DNA of 64,000 bases from Segatella copri DSM 18205 (GTDB lineage: Bacteria; Bacteroidota; Bacteroidia; Bacteroidales; Bacteroidaceae), in contig NZ_CP102288.1 of NCBI RefSeq assembly GCF_025151535.1, forward strand, positions 129,501 to 193,500. Reading direction: 5' to 3'. Both the position numbers and the translations under genes were made by a program. Below are positions 1 to 9,133 of this stretch, piece after piece. Position 1 is the first letter of the stretch. Every line of letters starts with the position of its first letter. The notes under the pieces were generated by a model. That model was not told where the DNA came from. It worked only from the letters and a program-made list of their open reading frames with translations, and ran no database searches.

Positions 1-282
1 GCCTGGTACGTATTCGGTACCAAGAAGGAGTTGAAGGAGCAGCATATCATGGAAAAGGGTAAGGTAATGACCGGCAATTTCAACAAGAGTTATTTCACCA
101 AGGTTGATATCCGCAACATTTCTGAAATCAAGTTGATGTCAAAGTCGGCTAAGTTGCTCACTACCCACCCATCCAGCTCTTATGCATTGGTACGTGATGC
201 TAACAAGCAGTATACACTCCGCATCACCAATCCACAGATTTTCTGGAGCACCAGCAAGTATCTTGTAGTGCTCGTTAAGTAA
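1..282 (+). CDS. C-terminal part of a Bacteroidales conserved protein (5' end outside window)
   Basis: The frame is open from the first base and ends in TAA at 280-282, so only the last 93 residues are visible; the true start lies upstream. The fragment contains YVFGTKKELKE near its start and TNPQIFWSTSKYLVVLVK at its end. This resembles, from memory, the C-terminus of a Bacteroidetes lipoprotein family with a coiled-coil body, sometimes annotated as Cbp1-like collagen-binding adhesin; that name is a weak suggestion. Its stop directly abuts the stop of the convergent tadA gene with no base between them. Confidence 0.6.
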   Translation, partial: AWYVFGTKKELKEQHIMEKGKVMTGNFNKSYFTKVDIRNISEIKLMSKSAKLLTTHPSSSYALVRDANKQYTLRITNPQIFWSTSKYLVVLVK

Positions 283-729
283 TTATCTCTTTCTCTGAAA
301 GAAATCCTGCATGAGTGCGCGGCACTCATCTTCCAATACGCCCGATGTCACTGTCGTCTTAGGATGCAGTGCATCGGGCGCATATTTTGTATACCCCCTT
401 TTCTCGTCGCTGGCACCATATACCACGCGGCTGATCTGTGCCCATCCCAGCGCTCCGGCGCACATCACGCAGGGTTCTACCGTAACGTATAGGGTACAGT
501 CTTTCAGGTATTTTCCTCCCAGCATGTTGGCTCCCGAAGTGATGGCCTGCATTTCGGCATGAGCCGTAACATCTGTCAGCATCTCCGTAAGATTGTGGGC
601 ACGCGATATGATCCGGTCTTTACAAACGATGATGGCGCCTACCGGAATCTCGTCTTCATCGAATGCCGCCTGAGCCTCCATCAGGGCACGGCGCATGTAT
701 GCTTCGTCTTTTTTCTTGATATCTTCCAT
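283..729 (-). CDS. tadA: tRNA-specific adenosine deaminase TadA
   Basis: Zinc deaminase expected to convert the wobble adenosine 34 of tRNA-Arg(ACG) to inosine. The 148-residue product has the complete cytidine/deoxycytidylate deaminase signature: HAE at residues 57-59 (zinc-ligand His57, proton-shuttling Glu59) and PCVMC at 86-90 (Cys87, Cys90). The length is normal for TadA. The family also contains guanine deaminases and other nucleoside deaminases, but the HAEMQAI and PCVMCAGA wording fits TadA best. It is divergent from yraN; a minus-strand -7 element (TAATTTTG, plus-strand 741-748) lies just upstream. Confidence 0.9.
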   Translation of the reverse strand: MEDIKKKDEAYMRRALMEAQAAFDEDEIPVGAIIVCKDRIISRAHNLTEMLTDVTAHAEMQAITSGANMLGGKYLKDCTLYVTVEPCVMCAGALGWAQISRVVYGASDEKRGYTKYAPDALHPKTTVTSGVLEDECRALMQDFFQRKR

Positions 730-758
730 TGTTTTTCGTGCAAAATTACATAAAAAAG

Positions 759-789
759 TTTGAAGTGTGGACTTTTTTTGTTATTTTTG
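759..789 (+). promoter_or_regulatory. Bacteroidetes-type promoter for yraN-birA
   Basis: TTTG at 759-762, 19-bp spacer, TATTTTTG at 782-789. This fits the TTTG-N19-TAnnTTTG consensus exactly and sits about 45 bp before the yraN start. Confidence 0.65.
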
Positions 790-832
790 CAAGGTAAAAG
801 CATCTTTTGGTGCAAAATAAAGAAAATAGACT

Positions 833-1210
833 ATGGCAGAGCATAATGAATTAGGCAAATGGGGAGAAGACGAGGCTACGCTCTATCTCGAGAATGAAGG
901 CTATGTCGTCATCGACAGAGACTGGAAAGCCGGCAAGCGGGATCTGGATATCCTTGCCGTTTCGCCGGATGGTAAGACGCTGGTTGTGGTAGAGGTCAAG
1001 ACCCGTTCGGGTGAAGAATACCAGCAGCCCGAGGAAGCCGTAGATGTCAGGAAGATGCGTAATCTGGCAATAGCCGCCAATACTTATGTCAAGGAACAGA
1101 AGGTGGAAAAAGAACTTCGCTTTGATATTGTTACCGTGGTAGGGGTAGGGCATCAGGTGAAACGCATCGAGCATCTTGTGGATGCCTTCAACCCGTTGCT
1201 GATTGGATAA
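833..1210 (+). CDS. YraN/UPF0102 family endonuclease-like protein
   Basis: A 125-residue protein of the YraN (UPF0102) family, a small restriction-endonuclease-like fold whose role is not firmly established. Visible family features are GxxGE near residue 8-12, the RDLDIL strand at 36-41 and EVKTR at 54-58, together forming the usual D...E-x-K active-site arrangement. The family consensus often has GEIDLI where this protein has KRDLDIL, so the first acidic residue is replaced by Arg, but Asp37 and Asp39 remain. Length is normal. birA follows 34 bp downstream on the same strand, so the two are probably co-transcribed. Confidence 0.88.
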   Translation: MAEHNELGKWGEDEATLYLENEGYVVIDRDWKAGKRDLDILAVSPDGKTLVVVEVKTRSGEEYQQPEEAVDVRKMRNLAIAANTYVKEQKVEKELRFDIVTVVGVGHQVKRIEHLVDAFNPLLIG

Positions 1211-1244
1211 CCCGTTGTGATTCGCTATACATTATTATATAGAC

Positions 1245-1985
1245 ATGGAAAAGAAGATTATACGATTAAAGGAAGTGGATTCCACGAATACCTTCCTGAA
1301 GAATTTGGATACTTACGATGAAGATGCGCTGACCATTGCCATTGCTGATTATCAGACAGCAGGCAGGGGACAGGGCGTGCATACCTGGGAGAGTGAGCCG
1401 GGCAAGAACCTCCTCTTCAGTATGATGATGTGTCCTAAGTGGGTACCTTTGCGCCAGCAGTTCCTACTTTCCGAGGCTGGTGCGCTCGCCGTGAAGGACG
1501 CTCTTGATTCCTATACGGACGGCATTACGCTGAAATGGCCGAATGATGTGTACTGGTATGACAAGAAAATCAGTGGCACGCTGATAGAGACTGCCATCGA
1601 CTCCAAGGGCATCAAGCGCTGCATCTTCGGTATCGGTATTGATGTCAATCAGACTGAGTTCCACAGCGATGCGCCCAACCCTGTATCTCTGGCTCAGATT
1701 CTGGGTCATGAGGTGGATAGGGAAGAGGTGCTTCAGAAGGTGATTGAGGCTTTCTGCAGATACTACGAACTTCTGCGTCGTGCCGACTATATGGATGTGT
1801 CGGGCATCTATCATCTTTCTCTCTACCGTCGCAAGGGCTATCACTGGTATGAGGATAAGGACGGTAAGTTCGAGGGCGCCTTCGTAGAGGTGGAGGACGA
1901 TGGTCATCTCATCCTTCATGACAAGAAGGGAGTGATACGCTCGTATGCGTTCGGAGAAATCAAGTTCCTGATTAATAGTTTATAG
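1245..1985 (+). CDS. birA: Biotin--[acetyl-CoA-carboxylase] ligase
   Basis: Activates biotin with ATP and transfers it to the carrier lysine of biotin-dependent carboxylases. The 246-residue product starts directly in the catalytic domain: VDSTN at 11-15, GRGQG at 40-44 (biotinyl-AMP loop), KWPNDV at 97-102 and KISGTLIE at 108-115. It lacks the N-terminal winged helix of E. coli BirA, so it should be a class I enzyme without repressor function, the usual form in Bacteroidetes. The last bases run into an intergenic tandem repeat. Confidence 0.92.
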   Translation: MEKKIIRLKEVDSTNTFLKNLDTYDEDALTIAIADYQTAGRGQGVHTWESEPGKNLLFSMMMCPKWVPLRQQFLLSEAGALAVKDALDSYTDGITLKWPNDVYWYDKKISGTLIETAIDSKGIKRCIFGIGIDVNQTEFHSDAPNPVSLAQILGHEVDREEVLQKVIEAFCRYYELLRRADYMDVSGIYHLSLYRRKGYHWYEDKDGKFEGAFVEVEDDGHLILHDKKGVIRSYAFGEIKFLINSL

Positions 1986-2054
1986 TTAATAGTTAAGAGT
2001 TAATAGTTTATAGGAGGCTACGCCCTATAAACTGTTAACTGTAAATTGTAAATT
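1973..2054. repeat. TTAATAGTTTATAG-type short repeat, dyad-forming
   Basis: Tandem variants of AGTTAATAGTTTATAG followed, after GAGGCTACGC, by their inverted complement (CCTATAAACTGTTAACT). The two halves can pair over about 17 bp. The same repeat type recurs at 35200-35255, 39611-39700, 40308-40475, 51742-51772 and 53717-53812, and inside the DUF3987 gene. Here it bridges the birA stop and the pyrH start. Confidence 0.75.
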
Positions 2055-2062
2055 AAAATAAA

Positions 2063-2773
2063 ATGGCAAAGTTTAAAAGAATTCTTTTGAAATTGAGCGG
2101 CGAGAGTCTGATGGGCAAGCAGAGCTTCGGCATCGACCCAGAGCGCCTGAGTGATTATGCTAAGCAGATAAAGGAGGTCCATGAGATGGGCGTTCAGATA
2201 GGCATTGTGATTGGTGGTGGTAACATCTTCCGCGGTTTGAGCGGAAGCCAGAAGGGTTTCGACCGTGTCAAGGGCGACCAGATGGGTATGTGTGCTACCG
2301 TTATCAATTCCCTGGCATTGAGCAGCGCACTCGGAGCCTTGGGTGTTAAGAACAAGGTGCTTACTGCCATCCGCATGGAGCCTATCGGCGAATTCTACAC
2401 CAAGTGGAAGGCGATTGAGGCGATGGAGGCAGGCTATATCTGCATCTTCTCTGCAGGTACAGGTAGTCCATACTTCACTACCGATACCGGTTCTTCTCTC
2501 CGTGGTATCGAAATCGAGGCTGACGTGATGCTCAAGGGTACCCGTGTAGACGGCATCTATACCGCCGACCCAGAGAAGGATCCTACAGCTACCAAGTTCA
2601 AGGACATTACCTATGATGAGATTTACACCAAGGGCTTGAAGGTAATGGATTTGACTGCTACCACCATGTGTAAGGAAAACAACCTTCCTATCTACGTGTT
2701 CAATATGGATGTTGTAGGTAACCTCAAGAAGGTGATGGATGGTGAGGAGATTGGTACGCTCGTACACAACTAA
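2063..2773 (+). CDS. pyrH: UMP kinase
   Basis: Phosphorylates UMP to UDP in pyrimidine nucleotide synthesis; bacterial hexameric amino-acid-kinase fold enzyme. The 236-residue product has KLSGESL near the N-terminus (phosphate loop), IGGGNIFRG around residue 50, and a C-terminal DGIYTADPEKDP segment typical of the family. Length is normal. The start ATG at 2063 follows an A-rich stretch (aaattaaaataaa), the usual weak initiation context in Bacteroidetes. A hairpin terminator follows at 2800-2834. Confidence 0.95.
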   Translation: MAKFKRILLKLSGESLMGKQSFGIDPERLSDYAKQIKEVHEMGVQIGIVIGGGNIFRGLSGSQKGFDRVKGDQMGMCATVINSLALSSALGALGVKNKVLTAIRMEPIGEFYTKWKAIEAMEAGYICIFSAGTGSPYFTTDTGSSLRGIEIEADVMLKGTRVDGIYTADPEKDPTATKFKDITYDEIYTKGLKVMDLTATTMCKENNLPIYVFNMDVVGNLKKVMDGEEIGTLVHN

Positions 2774-2799
2774 ACTTCTCTCAACAGGAAGAAAAAAGC

Positions 2800-2834
2800 A
2801 AATGCGACTGGATTCACATCTAGCCGCATTTTTC
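2800..2834 (+). terminator. Rho-independent terminator after pyrH
   Basis: AAATGCG at 2800-2806 pairs with CGCATTT at 2825-2831, with further pairing inside the loop, followed by a short T run. Confidence 0.65.
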
Positions 2835-2882
2835 AATTAACAATCTTACTAAAACTGTATATCCCAATAAAGGGAATTTCTT

Positions 2883-3614
2883 CTATTTCGTCTTCTTCAG
2901 ATAAATAATCGCCGAGATGATGACGTATGCCACGATGACAAGCCACCAGCCGGTGAGGAAACCGATCAGACCATCAAGTGCTACCGATGTAGCGAGGATG
3001 ATGATGGTGAGCGCGGCAAAGCCATATTTCACCTCATTGCCCTTGAAGCCCCACTGCTTGAACTTCAAGGCGAAAAGAGGCATCTCGCAAACCAGCAGAT
3101 AGCTGGTGATGAGAATCAGAGCCAGAATGATGAATACCGACCATGAATATCCTTCGAGCCAGCTTGGATTGAACACAATCAGCGAACCCCAAAACAGGGC
3201 GTTGGCTGGTGTAGGAACACCGATGAAAGAGGTAGTCTGACGCTCATCAAGATTAAACTTAGCCAGTCGCAATGCCGAGAAGGCTGCGATGATGAAGGCT
3301 GCGTAAGGCAGCCATGGGCGCAAAGGCTCCAGAAAACCCGGATATTCCATTACAAAGAGTTGTGAGAATACGATGGTGGCAGGAGCCACACCGAAGGTTA
3401 CGTCATCTGCCAGCGAATCCAGCTCCTTGCCTATTGGCGATGAAACGTGCAGCAGGCGGGCGCTCATGCCGTCAAAGAAGTCGAATACGGCTCCGATGAT
3501 AATCCATAACAATGCCATCCTTGGGTTCCCGCCGAAGGCAAACGATGTTGCAATGCAGCCCGAAACCAGGTTGCAGCAGGTTATCGTGTTTGGAATATGT
3601 TTTTTGATACTCAT
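2883..3614 (-). CDS. pssA: CDP-diacylglycerol--serine O-phosphatidyltransferase
   Basis: Condenses CDP-diacylglycerol with serine to phosphatidylserine in the inner membrane. The 243-residue product carries the whole CDP-alcohol phosphatidyltransferase motif: Asp45, Asp48-Gly49, Ala52-Arg53, Gly62, Asp66 and Asp70 in the spacing DxxDGxxARx8GxxxDxxxD. Several hydrophobic segments follow, ending with a Lys-rich tail (YLKKTK). It lies downstream of psd on the same strand with a 71-bp gap, so the two steps of phosphatidylethanolamine synthesis are adjacent and probably co-transcribed. Confidence 0.93.
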   Translation of the reverse strand: MSIKKHIPNTITCCNLVSGCIATSFAFGGNPRMALLWIIIGAVFDFFDGMSARLLHVSSPIGKELDSLADDVTFGVAPATIVFSQLFVMEYPGFLEPLRPWLPYAAFIIAAFSALRLAKFNLDERQTTSFIGVPTPANALFWGSLIVFNPSWLEGYSWSVFIILALILITSYLLVCEMPLFALKFKQWGFKGNEVKYGFAALTIIILATSVALDGLIGFLTGWWLVIVAYVIISAIIYLKKTK

Positions 3615-3685
3615 TTCTTTACACTATATTATGATAGAGTGAAAGCCGGAAGTATGTTCCGGCTTGCCCTCTATCTGTCAATATG

Positions 3686-4378
3686 TTATTTCAATTTAGC
3701 GATGATGGTCTGGTCGCCAGTAGTTGACTGTCCCATCTTTACGCATACTTCTGAACCTACAGGCAGGTAGACATCCACGCGTGAACCCAGCTTGATGAAT
3801 CCCAGGTGCTCGTCGATGAAGCATTCTTCCCCTTCCTTGGCATAGGTTACGATGCGGCGTGCCACTGCACCGGCAATCTGTCGGCAGAGTACATCCACTC
3901 CCTCAGGTGTGGTAATCATCACGTCGGCATGCTCGTTTTCCTCGCTAGCCTTAGGCAGCCATGCCTTGTGGTAGTTGCCGTCCACATGCTTCACGAATTT
4001 TACCTTACCATCCACCGGGAACCAGTTGGCATGAACATTCCAGAGGCTCATGAAGATGGAAATCATCAGGCGGCGGTCACCGAAGTAAGGAGCATTCTCC
4101 ACCTCTTCTATCACCACAATCTTTCCGTCGGCAGGTGCTACTACCAGTTTCGAAGTATCCTCTACGTTGAGGTATCTGATAGGACAACGGTAGAAGTTGA
4201 GCACGATACCATATACCGTACCGAACACAACAACAAAAGCCCAGAACGGAATCTTGTTGTCTAAGGTTGTCCACAATATAGCCGCAATGGCTACTAACGC
4301 TATCGCTCCGGTTACCAGCTGATCGGTACCTTCGCGGTGCAATCTTATCTTCTTTAATTTCTTTATTTTCTGTCCCAT
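3686..4378 (-). CDS. psd: Phosphatidylserine decarboxylase (archaeal/short type)
   Basis: Decarboxylates phosphatidylserine to phosphatidylethanolamine. The 230-residue product has two adjacent hydrophobic segments (about residues 22-60) and the C-terminal self-processing site LGSR at 197-200, where cleavage between Gly198 and Ser199 would create the pyruvoyl cofactor. [19 protein letters not shown] (131-149) is typical of the short PSD-A branch. Upstream, a minus-strand TACCTTTG element (plus-strand 4405-4412) is a likely promoter. Divergent from dnaE. Confidence 0.93.
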   Translation of the reverse strand: MGQKIKKLKKIRLHREGTDQLVTGAIALVAIAAILWTTLDNKIPFWAFVVVFGTVYGIVLNFYRCPIRYLNVEDTSKLVVAPADGKIVVIEEVENAPYFGDRRLMISIFMSLWNVHANWFPVDGKVKFVKHVDGNYHKAWLPKASEENEHADVMITTPEGVDVLCRQIAGAVARRIVTYAKEGEECFIDEHLGFIKLGSRVDVYLPVGSEVCVKMGQSTTGDQTIIAKLK

Positions 4379-4483
4379 ATAGTAGGATTAAGTTTTTATT
4401 GGTGCAAAGGTACGTCATTTTTATCACTTTTGCAAATTTTTTATGGGTTTCTTTTACCTTTTTCAATATTTTCGCATATTTCT

Positions 4484-4515
4484 TTTGGCTTTTTCAATAT
4501 TTCGCCGTAACTTTG
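4484..4515 (+). promoter_or_regulatory. Promoter for dnaE
   Basis: TTTG at 4484-4487, 20-bp spacer, TAACTTTG at 4508-4515, about 30 bp ahead of the chosen dnaE start. Confidence 0.6.
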
Positions 4516-4543
4516 TTGTCAAAATTTGAATTTTAAACAGATA

Positions 4544-7500
4544 ATGGAAGATTTTGTTCATTTGCATGTACACACCCAATACTCCATCCTCGACGGCCAG
4601 TCGAAGATACCGCATCTGGTAGATAAGGCCATCAAGGACGGCATGAAGGGTATGGCGGTAACCGACCACGGTGTGATGTTCGGCATCAAGGAACTCACCG
4701 ACTATTGCGGCAAGATTAATAAAGACCGCAAGAAGGAGGGACTCGAACCTTTCAAGCCTATCATAGGCTGCGAGATGTATGTGGCACGCCGAACCAAAGC
4801 CGACCGAGAGAAGGATAAGGGCGATATGAGCGGTTATCACCTCATTGTACTTGCCAAGAATTATAATGGATACAAGAACCTCATCAAGCTGGTGAGCAAT
4901 TCGTGGGTGGATGGTTACTACATGCGCCCACGAACCGACCGTGCCGATCTGGAGAAGTATCACGAAGACCTCATCGTCTGTTCGGCATGTATTGCAGGCG
5001 AGGTGCCATCCAAGATTCTGCATGGTGACCTGGAAGGAGCCCGCGAGGCTTGCCAGTGGTACCACAACCTCTTTGGCGATGATTACTATCTCGAGCTCCA
5101 GCGCCATAAAGTGCCCGATGATCCCAGTCTGCTTGCCAACCGAGAGGCTTACGAGTTGCAGCAGCGTGCCAACAAGGAACTCATCAAGATGGCAAGGGAG
5201 TTTAACATCAAACTGGTGTGCACCAACGACTGCCACTTCGAGGATAAGGAGACTGCCGAGGCTCACGACCATCTGCTCTGTATCGCTACCGGCAAGGATC
5301 TCGACGACCCTAACCGTATGCGCTATTCCAAGCAGGAATGGTTCAAGACCCGCCAGGAGATGAACGAGGTGTTCTCGGATATCCCCGAAGCGCTTTCCAA
5401 TACCCTCGAAGTATTGGATAAGGTGGAGATTTACAGCATCGATCATGGTCCTATCATGCCTTTCTTCCCGATTCCGGAGAGTTTCGGTACCGAGGAGCAG
5501 TTGCGGCAGAAGGTATCAGAAGAAGACCTCTACAAGGAGTTTACCTCTGATGAGAACGGCAAGAACCCGCTGCCACCAGAGGAAGGTCAGAAGGTAATCG
5601 ACCGATTGGGCGGTTACGATAAGATATACCGTATCAAGTTTGAGGCAGAATATCTGCGCCACCTTGCCTACGAGGGAGCCAAAAAGCTTTATGGCGACCC
5701 GCTGCCCGAGGATGTAGACGAGCATGTAAACTTCGAGCTCCATGTGATGAAGACCATGGGTTTCCCGGGCTACTTCCTCATCGTGTCAGACTTCATCAGG
5801 GCGGCGCGCGAGGAACTCGGCGTGATGGTGGGCCCGGGACGTGGATCTGCGGCAGGTTCGGTGGTGGCTTACTGCTTGGGCATTACCAAGATTGACCCAT
5901 TGAAGTACGACCTCCTGTTTGAGCGTTTCCTGAACCCAGACCGTGTGAACCTTCCGGATATTGATACCGACTTTGATGATGACGGCCGAGGCAAGGTGCT
6001 GAGATGGGTAATGGATAAGTATGGTCATGAGAACTGTGCCCATATCATTACCTACGGTTCCATGGCGACGAAGAACTCCATCAAGGATGTGGCGCGTGTA
6101 GAGAAGTTGCCGTTGGATAAGGCGAATGCACTCTGCAAGGCTATCCCAGACCGATTGCCTGACGGTGCCAAGATGAACCTGACCAATGCCATCAAATATA
6201 CCCCAGAGCTGCGCGAGGCAGAGTTCTCCAACGATCCCCGCGAGAGCAATACCATCAAGTATGCCAAGATGCTCGAAGGAACCATCCGAGGCACGGGTAT
6301 CCATGCCTGCGGATTCATCATCTGCCGCGACCCTATCAGCAACTGGGTGCCTGTATCTACTGCCGATGACCCTGATTTCCCGGGACTGAAGACGGCGGTA
6401 ACGCAGTACGACGGCCATGTCATCGAGACCACCGGTCTGATTAAGATGGACTTCCTGGGCTTGAAGACCCTCTCCGAGATGAAGGAGGCATGCAAGGTTA
6501 TCAAGCAGACTACGGGCGATGTCGTTGACCTCGATACCATCCCTATCGATGACGAGCTGACCTATCAGCTCTATCAGCGCGGTCAGACCATCGGAACCTT
6601 CCAGTTCGAGTCGCCGGGTATGCAGAAGTATCTCCGTGAGCTGAAGCCTACGGTGTTCGAGGACCTCATCGCCATGAACGCCCTCTACCGTCCGGGACCT
6701 ATGGATTACATCCCTGACTTCATTGCCCGCAAGAACGGCAAGCAGGCGATTACCTACGATATCCCGTGTATGGAGAAGTATCTGAAGGATACCTACGGCA
6801 TCACGGTCTATCAGGAGCAGGTGATGCTTCTTTCCCGTCAGTTGGCGAGCTTCACCCGAGGCGAGTCTGATGCGCTGCGTAAGGCGATGGGTAAGAAGAA
6901 AAAGGCCATCGTAGATGCGATGAAGCCTAAGTTTATCAAGCAGGGACAGGAGAACGGCCACGACCCGAAGGTGCTGGAGAAGATATGGGGCGACTGGGAG
7001 AAGTTTGCTTCCTACGCCTTCAACAAGTCTCATGCCACCTGTTATTCGTGGGTAGCCTACCAGACTGCCTATCTCAAGGCGCACTATCCTGCCGAATACA
7101 TGGCGGCGCTGATGACCCGACGCTTTGCACAGATTACCGAAATCACCAAGCTGATGGAGGAGTGCCAGTCGATGGGCATCAAGACCTTGGGACCGGATGT
7201 GAACGAGAGTTACCGCGTGTTCGGTGTGAACGAGCATGGAGAGATACGTTTCGGTCTTTCAGCCATCAAGGGTATGGGTGCTCCGGCAGCCGATGCCATC
7301 GTGGCAGAGCGACTGAAGAACGGACCTTATAAGAGCATCTTCGATTTTGCCGAGCGTGTAGATTACTCCAGCGTGAACCGCAAGGCTTTCGAAACCTTGG
7401 CGCTGAGTGGCGGTTTCGACAGCTTCGGCATCCGTCGCGAGCAGTTCTTCGGCAAGAACAACAAGGGCGAAACCTTCCTCGATACGCTGGTGCGCTACGG

Positions 7501-8254
7501 TCAGCTCTTCCAGCAGGAACAGCACGAGGCTGCCAACTCACTCTTTGGCGGTACCGAGGCGATAGAAATAGCTACGCCGCCTATTCCTGATGCAGAGAGC
7601 TGGAGCACCATCGAACGTCTGAACCGTGAGCGCGAGCTTGTGGGCATCTATCTTTCTGCCCATCCGCTCGATGAGTACAGCATTATCCTCAACTCCCTCT
7701 GCAATACCCATTGCTCTGAACTGGGCGACAAGCAGGAGCTGGCAAAGAAGGAGGATGTGGTGCTGGGCGGCATCATCACGGGTGTGAAGTCGAAGTTTAC
7801 CAAGACGGGCAAGCCGTGCGGTTTCGTTACGCTCGAAGACTTTGAGGGCTCAGGCGAGCTGGCTCTCTTTGGCGAGGACTGGGGCAAGTGGCGCGGCATC
7901 ATGGTTGAAGGCAGCACCATCTACATCACCGCCAAGTGCGTTTCCCGTTACGGCAATGCCAACTATCTCGATTTCCAGATAGGCAATGTGGAGTATCTGC
8001 AGACGGTCAAGGAGAACCGCATCGACCGCTTCACCATCAATGTGGAGAGCGATGCGATAGATGAAACGATGGTTAGCGACCTGCAGACCATTCTGGAGAA
8101 TGACGAGGGCAAGGCGCAGCTCTTTTTCCAGATACATGATGTAGACAGCAATACCTATTTGCTGATGCGTGCCCGTGAGCATACGGTGGGTGTGGGCCAT
8201 GCCCTCATCCAGTATATCGAGCAGCATCCTAAGATGAGCTATCAGATCAATTAG
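4544..8254 (+). CDS. dnaE: DNA polymerase III subunit alpha
   Basis: Replicative DNA polymerase catalytic subunit, 1236 residues. The start is placed at ATG 4544 rather than the in-frame TTG at 4526, because the PHP domain begins at once with VHLHVHTQYSILDG, as usual in DnaE. In order: PHP domain (about 1-290), polymerase core with GPGRGSAAGS near residue 429 and the catalytic aspartates in PDIDTDFDDDGR near 470, the fingers/HhH region, and an OB-fold near 1067-1140. YAFNKSHATCYSWVAYQTAYLKAHYPAEYMAAL, split around residue 830, is diagnostic of the family. Length is normal for Bacteroidetes DnaE. trxA follows 35 bp downstream. Confidence 0.96.
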   Translation: MEDFVHLHVHTQYSILDGQSKIPHLVDKAIKDGMKGMAVTDHGVMFGIKELTDYCGKINKDRKKEGLEPFKPIIGCEMYVARRTKADREKDKGDMSGYHLIVLAKNYNGYKNLIKLVSNSWVDGYYMRPRTDRADLEKYHEDLIVCSACIAGEVPSKILHGDLEGAREACQWYHNLFGDDYYLELQRHKVPDDPSLLANREAYELQQRANKELIKMAREFNIKLVCTNDCHFEDKETAEAHDHLLCIATGKDLDDPNRMRYSKQEWFKTRQEMNEVFSDIPEALSNTLEVLDKVEIYSIDHGPIMPFFPIPESFGTEEQLRQKVSEEDLYKEFTSDENGKNPLPPEEGQKVIDRLGGYDKIYRIKFEAEYLRHLAYEGAKKLYGDPLPEDVDEHVNFELHVMKTMGFPGYFLIVSDFIRAAREELGVMVGPGRGSAAGSVVAYCLGITKIDPLKYDLLFERFLNPDRVNLPDIDTDFDDDGRGKVLRWVMDKYGHENCAHIITYGSMATKNSIKDVARVEKLPLDKANALCKAIPDRLPDGAKMNLTNAIKYTPELREAEFSNDPRESNTIKYAKMLEGTIRGTGIHACGFIICRDPISNWVPVSTADDPDFPGLKTAVTQYDGHVIETTGLIKMDFLGLKTLSEMKEACKVIKQTTGDVVDLDTIPIDDELTYQLYQRGQTIGTFQFESPGMQKYLRELKPTVFEDLIAMNALYRPGPMDYIPDFIARKNGKQAITYDIPCMEKYLKDTYGITVYQEQVMLLSRQLASFTRGESDALRKAMGKKKKAIVDAMKPKFIKQGQENGHDPKVLEKIWGDWEKFASYAFNKSHATCYSWVAYQTAYLKAHYPAEYMAALMTRRFAQITEITKLMEECQSMGIKTLGPDVNESYRVFGVNEHGEIRFGLSAIKGMGAPAADAIVAERLKNGPYKSIFDFAERVDYSSVNRKAFETLALSGGFDSFGIRREQFFGKNNKGETFLDTLVRYGQLFQQEQHEAANSLFGGTEAIEIATPPIPDAESWSTIERLNRERELVGIYLSAHPLDEYSIILNSLCNTHCSELGDKQELAKKEDVVLGGIITGVKSKFTKTGKPCGFVTLEDFEGSGELALFGEDWGKWRGIMVEGSTIYITAKCVSRYGNANYLDFQIGNVEYLQTVKENRIDRFTINVESDAIDETMVSDLQTILENDEGKAQLFFQIHDVDSNTYLLMRAREHTVGVGHALIQYIEQHPKMSYQIN

Positions 8255-8289
8255 AGATAATTTTGTTTAATATTTAAAAGTTTAGAAAA

Positions 8290-8604
8290 ATGGAAGTAAC
8301 AATTACAACCGAGAATTTCGAGAGCTACAAGAATGGCGAACTGCCATTGGTAGTAGATTTGTGGGCAACATGGTGCGGTCCTTGCCGCCAGATTGCTCCT
8401 ATCGTATCAGAACTTGCTGAGGAGTTTGACGGCAAGTTGGTAGTAGGCAAGTGTGATGTAGAGGAGAACGACGACATCGCTATGGAGTTTGGTGTCCGTA
8501 ATATCCCTACCATCCTCTTCTTCAAGGGGGGCCAGCTGGTAGACAAGTTTGTTGGCGCAACCTCTAAGGCAACCCTCACCGAGAAGTTCCAGGCTCTCCT
8601 GTAA
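8290..8604 (+). CDS. trxA: Thioredoxin
   Basis: Cytoplasmic dithiol-disulfide oxidoreductase of 104 residues with the canonical active site WCGPC at 28-32 and the cis-proline in RNIPTILFF. No signal peptide. The stop is followed within 25 bp by a strong terminator, so the transcript ends here. Confidence 0.96.
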   Translation: MEVTITTENFESYKNGELPLVVDLWATWCGPCRQIAPIVSELAEEFDGKLVVGKCDVEENDDIAMEFGVRNIPTILFFKGGQLVDKFVGATSKATLTEKFQALL

Positions 8605-8625
8605 TCAGCCTGGATAGGAAATGAT

Positions 8626-8673
8626 AAAAGCATCTGGCTTGAGAAAACATATTCTCAGCCAGATGCTTTTTTT
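8626..8673 (+). terminator. Strong terminator between trxA and tsaE
   Basis: AAAAGCATCTGGCT(T)GAG at 8626-8643 pairs with CTCAGCCAGATGCTTTT starting at 8654, one bulged T, followed by seven Ts. The A run on the other side makes it usable on both strands, so it probably also ends the minus-strand tsaE transcript. Confidence 0.85.
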
Positions 8674-8692
8674 GTTCGGGGCTGTCGGAGAC

Positions 8693-9103
8693 TTACCATT
8701 CTACGCTTCTGGTTCCGTCTTCTTCGGCGGTGATAGTCACTTTGGTGCAGTCTTCCGGCAGCAGGTCTTCTATCAGTTCCGGCCACTCCAGGAAACAGAG
8801 GTTGCCGCTGTAGAAATAATCTTCGTAGCCCATATCGTATACCTCATCGAGTTTCTTGATGCGGTAGAAATCGAAGTGGTAGACAGGTGAGCCGTCGCCC
8901 GCTGTATATTCGTTTACGAGGGCGAAGGTAGGAGATGTGATGACATCTTCTACGCCCAGTTCTTCGCAAATGGCTTTTACAAATGTTGTCTTTCCGGCTC
9001 CCATCTTGCCATAGAAGGCAAAGACCTTGCCGTCGCCCATGTTCTGCAGAAATTCCTTGGCTGCTTCATGGATCGTGTCTAATGAGTCAATTTTTATCTT
9101 CAT
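8693..9103 (-). CDS. tsaE: tRNA threonylcarbamoyladenosine biosynthesis ATPase TsaE
   Basis: ATPase partner of TsaB/TsaD in formation of t6A37 on tRNAs decoding ANN codons. 136 residues with the P-loop GKMGAGKTT at 32-40, TSPTFALVNEY around 56-66 and HFDFYRI near 75, all typical of TsaE/YjeE. The C-terminus ends in a short acidic stretch. Length is normal. Confidence 0.92.
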   Translation of the reverse strand: MKIKIDSLDTIHEAAKEFLQNMGDGKVFAFYGKMGAGKTTFVKAICEELGVEDVITSPTFALVNEYTAGDGSPVYHFDFYRIKKLDEVYDMGYEDYFYSGNLCFLEWPELIEDLLPEDCTKVTITAEEDGTRSVEW

Positions 9104-9133
9104 ATATTTACTTTGAATTAATTTATTCTAGCT

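Noticed and set aside
2018..2836. 272-codon open frame antisense to pyrH
   Set aside because: It is a mirror of the pyrH coding frame with no family resemblance; pyrH is certain.
5786..7237. 483-codon open frame antisense to dnaE
   Set aside because: Codon-bias shadow of dnaE with Leu/His/Arg-rich composition and no recognisable domain.
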